Of a stretch of 64,000 nt of DNA, positions 32,545 to 41,898 are shown piece after piece; the first letter of the stretch is position 1, and each line of letters opens with the position of its first letter. The notes beneath the pieces were generated by a model. It saw only the letters and a list, made by a program, of their open reading frames with translations. It did no database searches and was not told where the DNA came from. Origin of the DNA: Chromobacterium sp. ATCC 53434 (GTDB taxonomy: Bacteria; Pseudomonadota; Gammaproteobacteria; Burkholderiales; Chromobacteriaceae); contig NZ_CP025429.1 in assembly GCF_002848345.1 (NCBI RefSeq), positions 2,294,001 through 2,358,000 on the forward strand, read 5' to 3'. The position numbers and the translations under genes were made by a program.

Positions 32545-33957
32545 ATGGCTGCTAACATGCCAATCATCGCAGAGCTGCTTTCCTTGCTTGATCGCCAACA
32601 AGTGCTTCAAGCCATTCATCGACTGGATGAGGGGACGCTAACTCGCTTTGCCGACTCCACCGCATTTGACCTGCTCTACCAGGGCAAGCGTTATGCGCCC
32701 AAAGCCGTCGCGGGTCTAGCGCTGGAGATTGCATACCAGCGCGAGTTTCGGCCATCGGACTTCAAGGGCGGAGAAGGCTCCAGCGCATTTCTCGCGCTGC
32801 GCCGCTGCGGTTTCACCATCATCCCCAAGATGGAGAGAAACTTGACCACATCGCTGACAACCACCATTGCAGACATACTCCGCCTGCAGACTCAATATTC
32901 CTCCGAAAACAGCAAACCAATGCAAGAGCGCGGAGTATTGGTGCGCACAATATTTCGGGACATTCTCTATTCCCGAATGGAGCAGTTCGAACCACTATTC
33001 TCGGAAAAAGGCTATGAGTGCATGGTGGAAGGCCGAGATGGCATCGGCCGTAAAACCATCTCCCCTTGGATCCGCCTTTATGACCCGAAGATGTCCCCGT
33101 CTGCCACTCAGGGCTGGTATATCGTAATCCACTTCTCTAGCAAAGGGGATGTCTTCTATCTGACGATTGGCTGCGGCTCCACCATCATCAAAGGCAGCGC
33201 CATTATCCATGTAGATTCGGACGTGCTTAAAGAGAAAATCAAGTGGGCAAAAAGCTGCTTCGCCAAAAAACCGCGAGAGTCGAGGTCCTTTTCAAACAAA
33301 ATTGAATTGCACGGCAACAATCTCTCTGACCAGTTTGAAAAAGCGACCGCATTCGCAAAGCGCTACCCAATCCAAAGTTTCAATGAAAGTGAGTTCTGGC
33401 AAGATTTGCAGACCCTTTGCGGCATGTTGGTCACCATTTATGAAGCGGAGCGGCTTGGAAAATCGCCACACTCGGAATCACCGGAAGCGTACGAGCACCA
33501 GTTCCAGCTTGCCGAAACCATTAGGCCAAGGAAAAGCGCCAGTCCAGGACAAGGACGGTTCCTCAAACAAGCGGAGAAGAAGGCCGTGGAACTCCATGCC
33601 ATGGAAGCTGTGCGCACGGCCCTGCCCGACCATGGGTTTACCGACATCCATGACACGTCGGCCAAAGAGTCCTACGACTTCTCAGCGCGCAAGGATGGAA
33701 ATGACTGGTTTATTGAGGTAAAAGGCACCACCAGCGCCAAGGCCGACTCGTTCCTGTTGACCGCCAACGAGCTAACGCTTCACAGGCAGCACCAAGGCAG
33801 AACAGTGCTGGCCATCGTTTACGATATCGATCTGGATCACAGCGCTGATACACCAAAGGCGAGCGGGGGCATGCTGTCTCTAAGCATCCCGTGGGATCCA
33901 GAGCAGTGGGACTTCATCCCCACTGTCTATTCCGCATCAAAAAAAATCGCCAATTAA
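32545..33957 (+). CDS. Type IV restriction-like nuclease (McrB-N/DUF3578 plus DUF3883)
   Basis: 470 aa. Residues 1-95 resemble the ScoMcrA-type N-terminal domain (FDLLYQGKRYAPKAVAGLA, then EGSSAFLALRRCGF). About 100-300 resemble the MrcB_N/DUF3578 domain (WIRLYDPKMSPSATQGWYIV). About 345-470 is a DUF3883-like PD-(D/E)XK nuclease with D378, E391 and K393 (SYDFSARK...WFIEVKGTT). Such fusions are expected to cut modified or foreign DNA. It is the only plus-strand gene within the late region and heads cargo B. GGAGG occurs 21 bases before the ATG; a second Met at 32557 is possible. Confidence 0.75.
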   Translation: MAANMPIIAELLSLLDRQQVLQAIHRLDEGTLTRFADSTAFDLLYQGKRYAPKAVAGLALEIAYQREFRPSDFKGGEGSSAFLALRRCGFTIIPKMERNLTTSLTTTIADILRLQTQYSSENSKPMQERGVLVRTIFRDILYSRMEQFEPLFSEKGYECMVEGRDGIGRKTISPWIRLYDPKMSPSATQGWYIVIHFSSKGDVFYLTIGCGSTIIKGSAIIHVDSDVLKEKIKWAKSCFAKKPRESRSFSNKIELHGNNLSDQFEKATAFAKRYPIQSFNESEFWQDLQTLCGMLVTIYEAERLGKSPHSESPEAYEHQFQLAETIRPRKSASPGQGRFLKQAEKKAVELHAMEAVRTALPDHGFTDIHDTSAKESYDFSARKDGNDWFIEVKGTTSAKADSFLLTANELTLHRQHQGRTVLAIVYDIDLDHSADTPKASGGMLSLSIPWDPEQWDFIPTVYSASKKIAN

Positions 33958-34526
33958 GTCCGTATTTCTTTTGTGATAGGGGGGGGCGGATTACCTTGCC
34001 CCAACATACCAAATGAAAGTCGGCGCGTAAGAATAAGCTAGAAAATATGACTAACCGAGACTATGTACTCTCCATGGACAAGATAAAAAATATACTAGAA
34101 TTTCTTGCCAAAATCGGCCTCCCCATGGGCGCAGCATTTATATGGCTCTATGCAATAAAAATTAATTACTTCCCTAAAGGGATAACTATTGGCGATAGTT
34201 TATCCCTTTTAATTCTTGCGCTTACTACTTCAGCCCTACTGCTTGCATATGCTACAGCAACAATCATCGGGTCACTCTCAGCAATCCAACTATTCTCTTT
34301 TGCCACCGAAAATTACAAAAAAGGAAAGAGTATTTTTTCAATATTCAAACCTCCCTTATCAATAAATGTCTACGACCCCTTTCTCATAACCACTCTATCC
34401 TACGCTGGAATATATAGCCTGTGCGCAGGAGATATCATTGCATTTATTCTGACAGTCACCATTGGAATAACCACCTCCATTCTTATCCAAAAGAAATACT
34501 TATCCAACCCTGACTCCATTGGAAAT

Positions 34527-35724
34527 CAGGGCCATTCAACGCTATCTCATGACAGCTTGCATAGCACCAGCAACGGGTCTGGTGACCAAGCCAGCTGCTC
34601 GCGTGCCGCTTTGATATTGCGGTGGCCTGCCCAACGCAAGCTGTTCAGTGCCCAGCTACGCAGCTGAGCAAACACGCCAGCATTCACGCTGATCTGACTG
34701 GCATCTTCGTTCAAGGTCACGTCGCGAACGTAGTGGCAGCGGTTCTCTATGCCCCAATGATCGCGAACCAACTGACTGGCTTGCTCCGCCGTCAACTCCC
34801 GAGTGCAGACATACCAGGCTGTATCCTGGCTTGACCGCCATTGCTGATGTCCAACGTCGAAGCGCTCTACTTTGCGCCCCACGCCAATCAGCGTACGCAG
34901 CAAGGTCCAGTCTTCCGGCAGGGTGCCCTCCGCTAGGCGCCAGATACGTGTCTCGCGTCGTTCTATTCGGTTGCGGTGGCCTACATCCTGCGTGGCGCAC
35001 AGCTCCGCTGCCGCATGTGAGGCAGCGAATTCCAACAACTGCTCGTGAAGCTTGGGCTGGTTGCGCTTGACCTGCACCAGCACGTCACTGCCTATTTTTT
35101 TAGCAACTTGCAGCGTTTTTTTGACAGTGCAAGGCATCCAGCGTGTATAGCTGGCCGGACAGCCCCAATTCTTCAATCAGCTGCTGTGCCGCCGCGATTT
35201 CGTTGTTCTTGTCGCCATCGCGCCAATGGATCTGCCCCAGCACCAGGTGATCGAGATGGCGGAAGGCGGAGAGCCATTGCAGTGCCGGCGTTTGCGCCGC
35301 CTGGTCAAGGCTGCCACGCAGGGTCTTGCCGTCCAAGGCAATGGCGCTGATGCCCTCGTTCTGGGTGAGTTCTGTCAGTTGCGCGGCTTGCTGGCGCAGT
35401 GCCTGCTCCAGCGCGGCGGCATCGATGCCGCGCAAAATGGTGTAAAGCGCGGTGTAGCATGGCTTGCGCCGCCAGTTGAGGCCCGTATGTTGGCGAAGCC
35501 AGTCCCAGCGGACCTCGATGAAGCGATAGACCGAGCGATAGCTATCCGCGCCGGCGAGTACGGCCAGAATGCTGCACAGAAGCACGTGCGGCAGGTCGAA
35601 CAAGCGACCTTGACCGCGCCGATGGTCGGGGATAGTGGAGAGGATGGCGAGGGTCAGCATGTGGCATATCGCAAATGAATACGGACCGTTCATTTGCCTA
35701 CAAGTTCAGCGTTGAATGGCCCTG
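34527..35724 (-). mobile_element. ISAs1-family insertion sequence
   Basis: Perfect 17-bp inverted ends: CAGGGCCATTCAACGCT at the left and its complement at the right. The 9-bp target duplication ATTGGAAAT flanks it (34518-34526 and 35725-35733). Length is 1198 bp. It carries one leftward transposase gene, which is frameshifted. Confidence 0.93.
34547..35693 (-). pseudogene. ISAs1-family transposase, frameshifted at an A7 run
   Basis: The N-terminal part (MLTLAILSTIPDHRRGQG, then ISAIALDGKTLRGSLDQA, TLDALHCQK) and the C-terminal part (KKIGSDVLVQVKRNQPKLHE, then VRDHWGIENRCHYVRDVTLN) lie in different frames. They meet at seven Ts on the plus strand (35116-35122). The complete protein would be about 375 aa, normal for the family. 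The run could allow some slippage, but inactivation is simpler. Confidence 0.85.
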
Positions 35725-36124
35725 ATTGGAAATGTTGAATTAGACAAGAAGAAAAATGATTCCGCACATATAAATTTCCTAATTTTACTTGTTATAATTT
35801 CCGCATACTTCTCCACGAGATCAGACGCCTTCTTTCACTTACTAAAATATGGGACGAAAATCATTCACCTTCGAGAAGAAGCCGCTACCATTTACACAAA
35901 AACACCCTATAGCGACATTCTTTCCAAACATATCAAACCAACCAGTGAAATTGGCGAATTCAAAGAATTCAAAAATATCATAGTTCTGTTCAATGGCATT
36001 GGATCCATGACCGTCATATCCTTAGACAATAAAGATGGTGGCGCAATACTGGAAATACCAAAGGAACAAATCATCATATCAAACACAGTCACAGGAAAAA
36101 TAAAATAACCAAACCACTTATAGA

Positions 36125-36673
36125 TCACTCATTAAGACTTGCCAAAAAATCCCACTCCCCAAAATCAAACTTTGGGGTTTTCAAAAAAAGCCTTTCTCTT
36201 ATTTCAGCTGCAACCCCCCAAGAGTAGCCCCCTCTTTTCTTCAACTGCCTTATTGACTCGTCCATTCCCTCAAAGGGCTCACCCCCGTCACCATAGTAAG
36301 CATATGATATCAAGCCATTACTATAATGAACATTTGCTTCAATGCACTGAACTTTCGAATTAATATCAACCCCAAGCAAAACCCAATCAATATCACCTGG
36401 AATCTGAAGATCAGGCACTCTTACGAACTTAGCGTACTCATAAGAGGCATACCTGCCAGCTTGATCCTTAGCTTCTATGACATCTCCAATCAAGTGTGCA
36501 CATGCAATTGCATGTGCTTCAAGACGAGCTGCCAACATTATGGCATCACCCTTTTTTTTCTTTTCATTTTGCTGAGATTTTGAATACCAGTCCTTTCCGA
36601 TTACCACAATCTGATTCAATGCCGCCCCAAGCAAACCTCCACCTAAAAATTTAAGCCAATCCTCGTAACCCAT
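36125..36673 (-). CDS. Hypothetical cargo protein with N-terminal membrane helix
   Basis: 182 aa and AT-rich. Residues 5-26 (DWLKFLGGGLLGAALNQIVV) form one hydrophobic segment, followed by a Lys-rich stretch (QQNEKKKKGD) and a soluble part. No family is recognised. It lies convergent to the split membrane gene and 36 bases from the head morphogenesis stop, so it belongs to cargo B. A role in phage exclusion is possible but not shown. Confidence 0.65.
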   Translation of the reverse strand: MGYEDWLKFLGGGLLGAALNQIVVIGKDWYSKSQQNEKKKKGDAIMLAARLEAHAIACAHLIGDVIEAKDQAGRYASYEYAKFVRVPDLQIPGDIDWVLLGVDINSKVQCIEANVHYSNGLISYAYYGDGGEPFEGMDESIRQLKKRGGYSWGVAAEIRERLFLKTPKFDFGEWDFLASLNE

Positions 36674-36708
36674 AGCTAATCACTTCGCAATAGTTTTAAC
36701 AATCAGCA

Positions 36709-37608
36709 CTATATCCCATCTGCAAATACCAATTCCACATAGCTAAGCGTATTCGGATGCGCCGGCCACGGACAAGCCTCGCGGCTGGGGTACACGCCAG
36801 GCCCCAGCCCGTAACGGTCGGCGGTCGCGTGGGTGTCGCACACGTCGCGGACGCGGTGGTTGGGCGACAGCCGAAACCTCACCCCAGCCACGCCATCGAC
36901 TTGGAAGGCCGCGCCCATATAGGCCTCGCCGTGGGCGCGGTTGATCTCGCTGCGAAACACCCGCTCCGCCTGGTACACCACGCCCTTGCCGTTGACCGGG
37001 TCCGCCTCCCCCGTCATCAGGCTGCGCACCCGCCGGCCCAGGTTGCCGCCGCGGGCGCCGTTGTAGGCGCTGGCGATGTCGGCCGGCACGCCCGCCCCGC
37101 GGCCCATGCTGCGCAACATCGCCTGGTGGGCGCTCTCGCCGTTGATTACGGCGAACTGGATATGGTCGGTCAGTACCTGGGCGGCGTTGCGGTTCAGCCG
37201 CCACAGGCGATCCGACAGCTGTAGGCCGTCGGCAGCGGTGAAGGAACGGACGAATGCGACAGCGGAGTGATTGACGGCGAACAGGGTGGACTCCGGCAGC
37301 GCGCCGGCGAACACGCCCGCCCCGACGCATGCGGACTGCTCGATGCGGCGGTACAGCTGGCCGTCTCGCCGCTCTTGCAGCCGGCGCAGCTCCTCGCGGA
37401 CATGGGACAGCACGTTCTGTAGTTGCTCCAGGCCCACCCTGTCGCCCTGCCCGGCCGCGCGCTCGATATGCTGCACGATCAGGTCGCCGGCGTCGTCGTA
37501 GGTCTCGATCAGCTCGTCCACCGCCGTGTCGTTCAACCGGTTCCGCTGTTCTACAGCCGCCAAGGTGGCGGCGCGAATGGTGGCGGCGCGGTCCAGGTTA
37601 GTGGGCAT
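36709..37608 (-). CDS. Phage head morphogenesis protein (Mu gpF type)
   Basis: 299 aa. The C-terminal part holds the minor-head pattern RVFRSEINRAHGEAYMGAA, then SPNHRVRDVCDTHATAD and PWPAHPNTLSY, matching SPP1 gp7/Mu gpF-type proteins. The N-terminus is helical. It overlaps the portal gene by 11 bases and is the last gene of the terminase block before cargo B. Confidence 0.88.
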   Translation of the reverse strand: MPTNLDRAATIRAATLAAVEQRNRLNDTAVDELIETYDDAGDLIVQHIERAAGQGDRVGLEQLQNVLSHVREELRRLQERRDGQLYRRIEQSACVGAGVFAGALPESTLFAVNHSAVAFVRSFTAADGLQLSDRLWRLNRNAAQVLTDHIQFAVINGESAHQAMLRSMGRGAGVPADIASAYNGARGGNLGRRVRSLMTGEADPVNGKGVVYQAERVFRSEINRAHGEAYMGAAFQVDGVAGVRFRLSPNHRVRDVCDTHATADRYGLGPGVYPSREACPWPAHPNTLSYVELVFADGI

Positions 37609-39010
37609 GGTCTAGATCCGTGGCCGACTCCCCTTTGCGACCGTTGCCAGGGGTGATTTTGACCGTAGGCGCGGCGCCATCCTCGGGATATGGGTCGTAG
37701 TGGGCGGCGTCGCTCTCGCGGCGGGCCTCCACCGTGGCCGGGTTGTAGCCCACCTCCTCCCAAACCATCGATTTCGGCAGGCCCAGCGCAGACAGTTTGA
37801 GGGCGCGGTCTACCGTTTGGCTGGCTGTTTCGGTGCGGCGCTCGGCGAAGGTGACTTTGAATTCCTCCGCGTCCGGGTTGATGCCCCGGAGCAGCAGCTG
37901 CAGGCGGAATCCGAACTCGTACACCCAGGCCAGCGTGTCCTGCAGCTGGTCCACTTCGTCGTAATAGTCCCGCTTCAGGTCCTCAAGGATGTCCCGCGCC
38001 ATGCCGTCGGTGTAGCCCATCAAGCCCTTGGGCAGCGGGGTGCCGGCGAAGAACGAATCCAGCAGGTACAGCACGTCCTGGATCTCGCCTAGGGCGGCAT
38101 CGCCCTGCACAGCGCTGACGGAACCTTTCTTGTTCAGGTAGAAATCGGTCTGGATCAGCTCGGCGTTCGCCTCCACCCGGTCCTGGTAGGCCTGCAACTC
38201 CGCCTCCGTGGCCCCTTCCAGCACGTGGGACAGGCGCAGCGGCGCGCGGTGTTTGCGGCGGATCACCATGTCGGTGTCGGTCATTCGCAACTTGCGCCAG
38301 ATCTCGCGGCTGGCGTCCAGGAACGGCCGGCCCAGCGCGCCCATGTCATCGAAATTTTCCGGGTCCAGTCTGGCCAGGGTGAGCTGCCACAGCGGAAAAG
38401 TGGCCAGCTCCAGGCCGTTGGCCAGGTCCATCTGGGTGTAGGCGGCGCGCGGGTCCAGGAACTGGCCGTTGATGCCGACATTGGGCCGCATGGTCTCGGT
38501 GGGCATGCGCACGGCAGACACAACGTTGCCGGCGGCATCCAGTACCCACTGCATGGGGAGGTTGCCCTCTTTCAACAGGCCACGGGCGTCGCTTTTCAGC
38601 TTCTCCGCCCGGTTCAGTTGCAAGCGGCTGACGAAGCGGCCCCACTCTGCGCGCAGCGGGCTGGTGGGGTCGGTCTGCAGCAGCACCAGCCCGCCGCGGG
38701 TGACGTCCCGCGCCACCCTCACATGGATACGTTTCACCCGGCCGTCCGCCAGGTCCATCTGGCGGATGTCCAGGATGGTGGCGCGTAGGTCGTGGTCCAC
38801 ATAGAACTGCCGGTACATGGCCCGGATCTGGTTCTCCGGCGTTGAGCGGCGGCCGCTTTCGCTGGTGACGCCAGCGGGCTCGCCGGGGAGCGTAGGCGTT
38901 GAACTTTCCGGGTCCGTCCGTGGCGGCGCTGCAGGCGGAGCGGACTGGCTGGTGGCGGGCGGTGTCTGGCGGCGGCCAAAACGGGCCAGCAGAGAATCAA
39001 GAAGCGGCAT
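37598..39010 (-). CDS. Portal protein (Mu gp29, DUF935 type)
   Basis: 470 aa from MPLLDSLLARFGRR at 39010. DUF935 features are RQMDLADGRVKRIHVRV, NLPMQWVLDAAGNVV and GTPLPKGLMGYTDGMARDI. The Pro/Ser-rich N-terminus is variable. It forms the DNA portal ring in the head. The start overlaps the 75-aa gene's stop by 14 bases. Confidence 0.92.
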   Translation of the reverse strand: MPLLDSLLARFGRRQTPPATSQSAPPAAPPRTDPESSTPTLPGEPAGVTSESGRRSTPENQIRAMYRQFYVDHDLRATILDIRQMDLADGRVKRIHVRVARDVTRGGLVLLQTDPTSPLRAEWGRFVSRLQLNRAEKLKSDARGLLKEGNLPMQWVLDAAGNVVSAVRMPTETMRPNVGINGQFLDPRAAYTQMDLANGLELATFPLWQLTLARLDPENFDDMGALGRPFLDASREIWRKLRMTDTDMVIRRKHRAPLRLSHVLEGATEAELQAYQDRVEANAELIQTDFYLNKKGSVSAVQGDAALGEIQDVLYLLDSFFAGTPLPKGLMGYTDGMARDILEDLKRDYYDEVDQLQDTLAWVYEFGFRLQLLLRGINPDAEEFKVTFAERRTETASQTVDRALKLSALGLPKSMVWEEVGYNPATVEARRESDAAHYDPYPEDGAAPTVKITPGNGRKGESATDLDHAH

Positions 39011-39224
39011 TGTCGGGAGCCTCGATTGGGGTAACAGACACGACATCGCGCCAGCCGTTGATCATGCCGGCGTCCAGTAGGTCGCGGATCAGTTGGTCGT
39101 CGCCAAATGCCTCGCGCCAGGCGTCGCGCATCTGGGCTGCGCGCTGGCGCTGCGCCGGGGTGAGCGGCGGAGGCGGCGGCAAGGTTTCATCCGGGTGGGC
39201 CCTCTTGTATTTGCCGTAGCTCAT
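38997..39224 (-). CDS. Small hypothetical protein between terminase and portal
   Basis: 75 aa. It has a Pro-rich segment (TLPPPPPLTPAQRQRAAQMR) followed by an acidic helical part. No family is recognised. It overlaps the terminase stop by four bases and the portal start, so it is translated with them. Confidence 0.6.
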   Translation of the reverse strand: MSYGKYKRAHPDETLPPPPPLTPAQRQRAAQMRDAWREAFGDDQLIRDLLDAGMINGWRDVVSVTPIEAPDNAAS

Positions 39225-40879
39225 CGCATCCTCAGAAGTTGGTCCGCGGTCATGCCGCGGCTGGTGATCACCGTCGGGGTGTAGCTGGCCACGCCGCGGG
39301 TGAGCAGCGCCCAGACGCCGGCGCTGGCGGCGTCGAAAAGGTCGTCGCCAATCTTCGGGTTCGCCATTTTGTAGCTGTTGTAGCTGGCGCCCTGGACGGC
39401 CTTCGATTTGATATTGCCCAGCTGGCGAATGAAGCGGCCCCAGTCGCTGGCGTCGGCCTGTACCTGGTCCAGCGCGGACGGGCCCCAGTTTGTGTTGGCG
39501 CCGTTCTTGGCGCGCAGCGCGTCGATGCCGTCGTCAACGTAGGGAATGGCGGCCTGGCCGTTGTGGAAGGCGGCGCGCAGCGCGCTGGCCATGCTGTGCT
39601 TGGTCATGCCCTCGAATCGGATCGGCGCGAACGGCCAGTGCTGCCAGGTGCTGGCAGTGGACTGGCCCTCGCCGATGCTGCGGCGGTCCACCTCGGTGAG
39701 GCCCAGGGCAAACAGGCGGTCATTCAGGCTGGTGAGCATGCCCAGGCCGTAGGCGTCGCCCATGGCGTAGTCGGGGCGGAAGTATTCCCACAGGCCCGCC
39801 AGATCGCGCTCCACCACCGCGTCGTCGGTGCCGGCCGGCCAGGTTTTCACATAGGGGAATGTGATGAAGTTGCCCACTTGCTCGCACACCACCAGCGCGG
39901 AGCATGAAGCGTGGGCGCTTTCGCCGTGGCCGCTGTGGTCATAGCCGAATGAGAGCAGCCCATTTTTGCGGTAGCGCTGGCCGGGCAGAGGGCCGGCGGC
40001 CTGCAGGCCGGCTTGCAGCCCCACCGCCATGGCGCGGCGGATGTATTTTTCCCAGATCCAATTCTGCGCGGCGGCGTTGATGCAAAGGAACTGACGGATG
40101 TATTCCGCCTCCGGCAGCTGGCTCTGCATCTCCAGCACGAACGCCTCACTCAGGATGCCCAGCTCGATGCCCAGGTACACGTCCACCGGCGGCAGAATGT
40201 GGTAGCCACCGGTTTCGATCAGGTGGCTGAGGACGTCCGCGCCCTTGTGGACGCCGGTAATGCGGATTTGAGGCTTGAAGCTGATGCCCTGGTCCACCCC
40301 CAGCCGGCGCGCGGAGCCCAGCATGGGCAGGAACCGGGAAAACAGCCGCTCGGCCGGCATGTCATCGGTTTCTTCCAGGCTGGCGAAGCTGATGCCGTCG
40401 CCGTCGATCTGGCTCATGATGCCGTAGCAGCTGGCCTTGCTGCCGTTGGCGAACTGGTATTTCAGATCGGCAATCTGGCGCCGGCCGGACTTGTAGGCGA
40501 TCCAGCCGGCCAGGATCTCGGAACGGCGGATGGCGTCGAGGTGATAGGTGATGTTGGTTTGGCTCTGCTGCAGCCGCGGCGCGACGATGCCCTCTTCCTG
40601 GAATGGCGTCGTGGCCAGGAATTCCAGCGCGTACATCTCTTTGACGGCCGTCTTGCCCGTCCGCCGGCAGCTGAAATCCACCGTGTTGGGGTTGGCGTCC
40701 ATCTCCAGCATTTTCAGCACCTGCATCGGGTCCAGATCCACGTTGTGAACGTGCTTGGCCCATAACGCATGCGGCCGGATGCCGGTTGCCGGGTCCGGCC
40801 GGGCGTAGCGCATCACCTCGGCCTCGGCTCGGTGCTGGATTTTGATGCGCTGGGCGGCGCCGATACGCTCGCCACTCAC
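39221..40879 (-). CDS. Terminase large subunit (Mu gp28 type)
   Basis: 552 aa. The ATPase part shows an adenine-motif region, Walker A SCRRTGKTAVKEM near residue 94, and FASLEETDD as the Walker B/coupling region. The nuclease half has acidic residues in YDHSGHGESAH, MGDAYGLGM and IGDDLFDAAS. It cuts and pumps DNA into the head. It overlaps the upstream zinc-ribbon gene by four bases, as expected of a terminase pair. Confidence 0.9.
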   Translation of the reverse strand: MSGERIGAAQRIKIQHRAEAEVMRYARPDPATGIRPHALWAKHVHNVDLDPMQVLKMLEMDANPNTVDFSCRRTGKTAVKEMYALEFLATTPFQEEGIVAPRLQQSQTNITYHLDAIRRSEILAGWIAYKSGRRQIADLKYQFANGSKASCYGIMSQIDGDGISFASLEETDDMPAERLFSRFLPMLGSARRLGVDQGISFKPQIRITGVHKGADVLSHLIETGGYHILPPVDVYLGIELGILSEAFVLEMQSQLPEAEYIRQFLCINAAAQNWIWEKYIRRAMAVGLQAGLQAAGPLPGQRYRKNGLLSFGYDHSGHGESAHASCSALVVCEQVGNFITFPYVKTWPAGTDDAVVERDLAGLWEYFRPDYAMGDAYGLGMLTSLNDRLFALGLTEVDRRSIGEGQSTASTWQHWPFAPIRFEGMTKHSMASALRAAFHNGQAAIPYVDDGIDALRAKNGANTNWGPSALDQVQADASDWGRFIRQLGNIKSKAVQGASYNSYKMANPKIGDDLFDAASAGVWALLTRGVASYTPTVITSRGMTADQLLRMR

Positions 40880-41835
40880 TGCCCGCTCCCGTTCTGCTGC
40901 TGGTATTCGATCAGCACCGGGTCGCGCTGCTTGCGGGCGTTGGCGCGGTCGGCGAGCACACGCAGTGCCTCCAGGCTTGCGGCCTGTTTGGCGGCGTAGT
41001 CCTCCAGCAAGATCACCGGCGGCCCGTCTCCGCCTTGCCCCAGCCTGCCCATCTGCTGCTCTTCCTGCTCGATCGCCTTCGGCGTCATGCCCATGTCGGA
41101 CAGCGCCAGGTTGTTGCGGCTGAGGAATTCCTGCAGCGGCTTGAGCAGCGGGTGCGCCTTCGTCTCCATGATGATGCGCTTTTCGCCGGTATCGAAATCG
41201 CTGTACTCGCCGATCACGATGTCACCCTCGCGCGTCACCGCCCAGGCCGGATGCTCGAGCTTCACGCCGTCGGCGATGATGGTCTGCAGGATCTGCTGGA
41301 TGATGGCGGTGATGCTGGCCTGGATGGACGAATAGATGGGCGTCAGGTGCTTGGGGTTGCGCTGCTCAAACGCCGCGTGATGCACCATAAAAAGCTGGGT
41401 TTGCCGAATGCAGGCCGGCTGCGACGCGCAATAGCCGTGGTCCACGTCACAGCTTGAACACGCCGGATATTTCCCCGGCCGGGCCGGGAAGTACTGCGCC
41501 GTCTCCGCCGTCATGCCATGTTTCAGGGCGTTGAATCGGGTTCGCAGCGCCTCCTCCGGTGTGGGGTGGCCCTCCAGGTTCTTGGCGCTTGCGGCTTTGC
41601 CGGCAGCCGTGCGCGGCCCGGTGGCGCTCGCCCAGGCCTTCACCAGCGACTTGTGGAACGGCGCCTGCGCCGCCTCTTCGCCGCAACGGGAGCAGTTCGC
41701 GAAATAGGCGAATGGGTGGTGAGCAAGGTCTGGCTCGTCTTCCACGCGCGTCGGAGCGGCGTCAAACGTGCTCCCGCACGCCGGGCAGCGGAAGGTCAGG
41801 GATTCGAGCTGTTTGGAAAGGTCGCGCTTGGCCAT
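40876..41835 (-). CDS. Probable terminase small subunit, zinc-ribbon type
   Basis: 319 aa. Two Cys pairs (CPAC and CSRC) form an N-terminal zinc ribbon, and further Cys lie in CSSCDVDHGYCASQPACIRQ. The remainder is helical. Its place just before the large subunit, at the head of the block, suggests DNA-end recognition. The assignment is by position plus DNA-binding-like features rather than a sure family match. Confidence 0.65.
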   Translation of the reverse strand: MAKRDLSKQLESLTFRCPACGSTFDAAPTRVEDEPDLAHHPFAYFANCSRCGEEAAQAPFHKSLVKAWASATGPRTAAGKAASAKNLEGHPTPEEALRTRFNALKHGMTAETAQYFPARPGKYPACSSCDVDHGYCASQPACIRQTQLFMVHHAAFEQRNPKHLTPIYSSIQASITAIIQQILQTIIADGVKLEHPAWAVTREGDIVIGEYSDFDTGEKRIIMETKAHPLLKPLQEFLSRNNLALSDMGMTPKAIEQEEQQMGRLGQGGDGPPVILLEDYAAKQAASLEALRVLADRANARKQRDPVLIEYQQQNGSGQ

Positions 41836-41860
41836 GCTGTCATTTCACAGCATGGCCGGT

Positions 41861-41882
41861 GGTGGAATAAGGGGGGGATTTA
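41861..41882 (-). promoter_or_regulatory. Conserved late-block motif C (late promoter candidate)
   Basis: Third copy of the 22-bp motif (plus-strand core GGAATAAGGGGGGGATTT), one base different from copy B in the core. It lies 25 bases upstream of the terminase small-subunit start and next to cargo C. Confidence 0.7.
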
Positions 41883-41898
41883 GTGATATTGAAAAATA

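Larger units (their letters stand above)
34047..36108 (+). pseudogene. Membrane protein gene of cargo B, split by ISAs1
   Basis: The 5' part (34047-34526) and 3' part (35734-36108) join in frame across one copy of the 9-bp duplication (DSIGN/VELDKKK), giving about 284 aa. At least four hydrophobic helices are visible (SLLILALTTSALLLAYATAT, IIAFILTVTIGITTSILI, INFLILLVIISAYF), then a soluble C-terminal part (IVLFNGIGSMTVISLDN). It is AT-rich and follows the nuclease by 89 bases. It may have been the membrane partner of that nuclease, but no family is recognised. Confidence 0.8.

Noticed and set aside
33975..33998. Fourth copy of the late motif
   Set aside because: The G-rich stretch resembles the motif but lacks the ATAAGGGG core and does not precede a late block.
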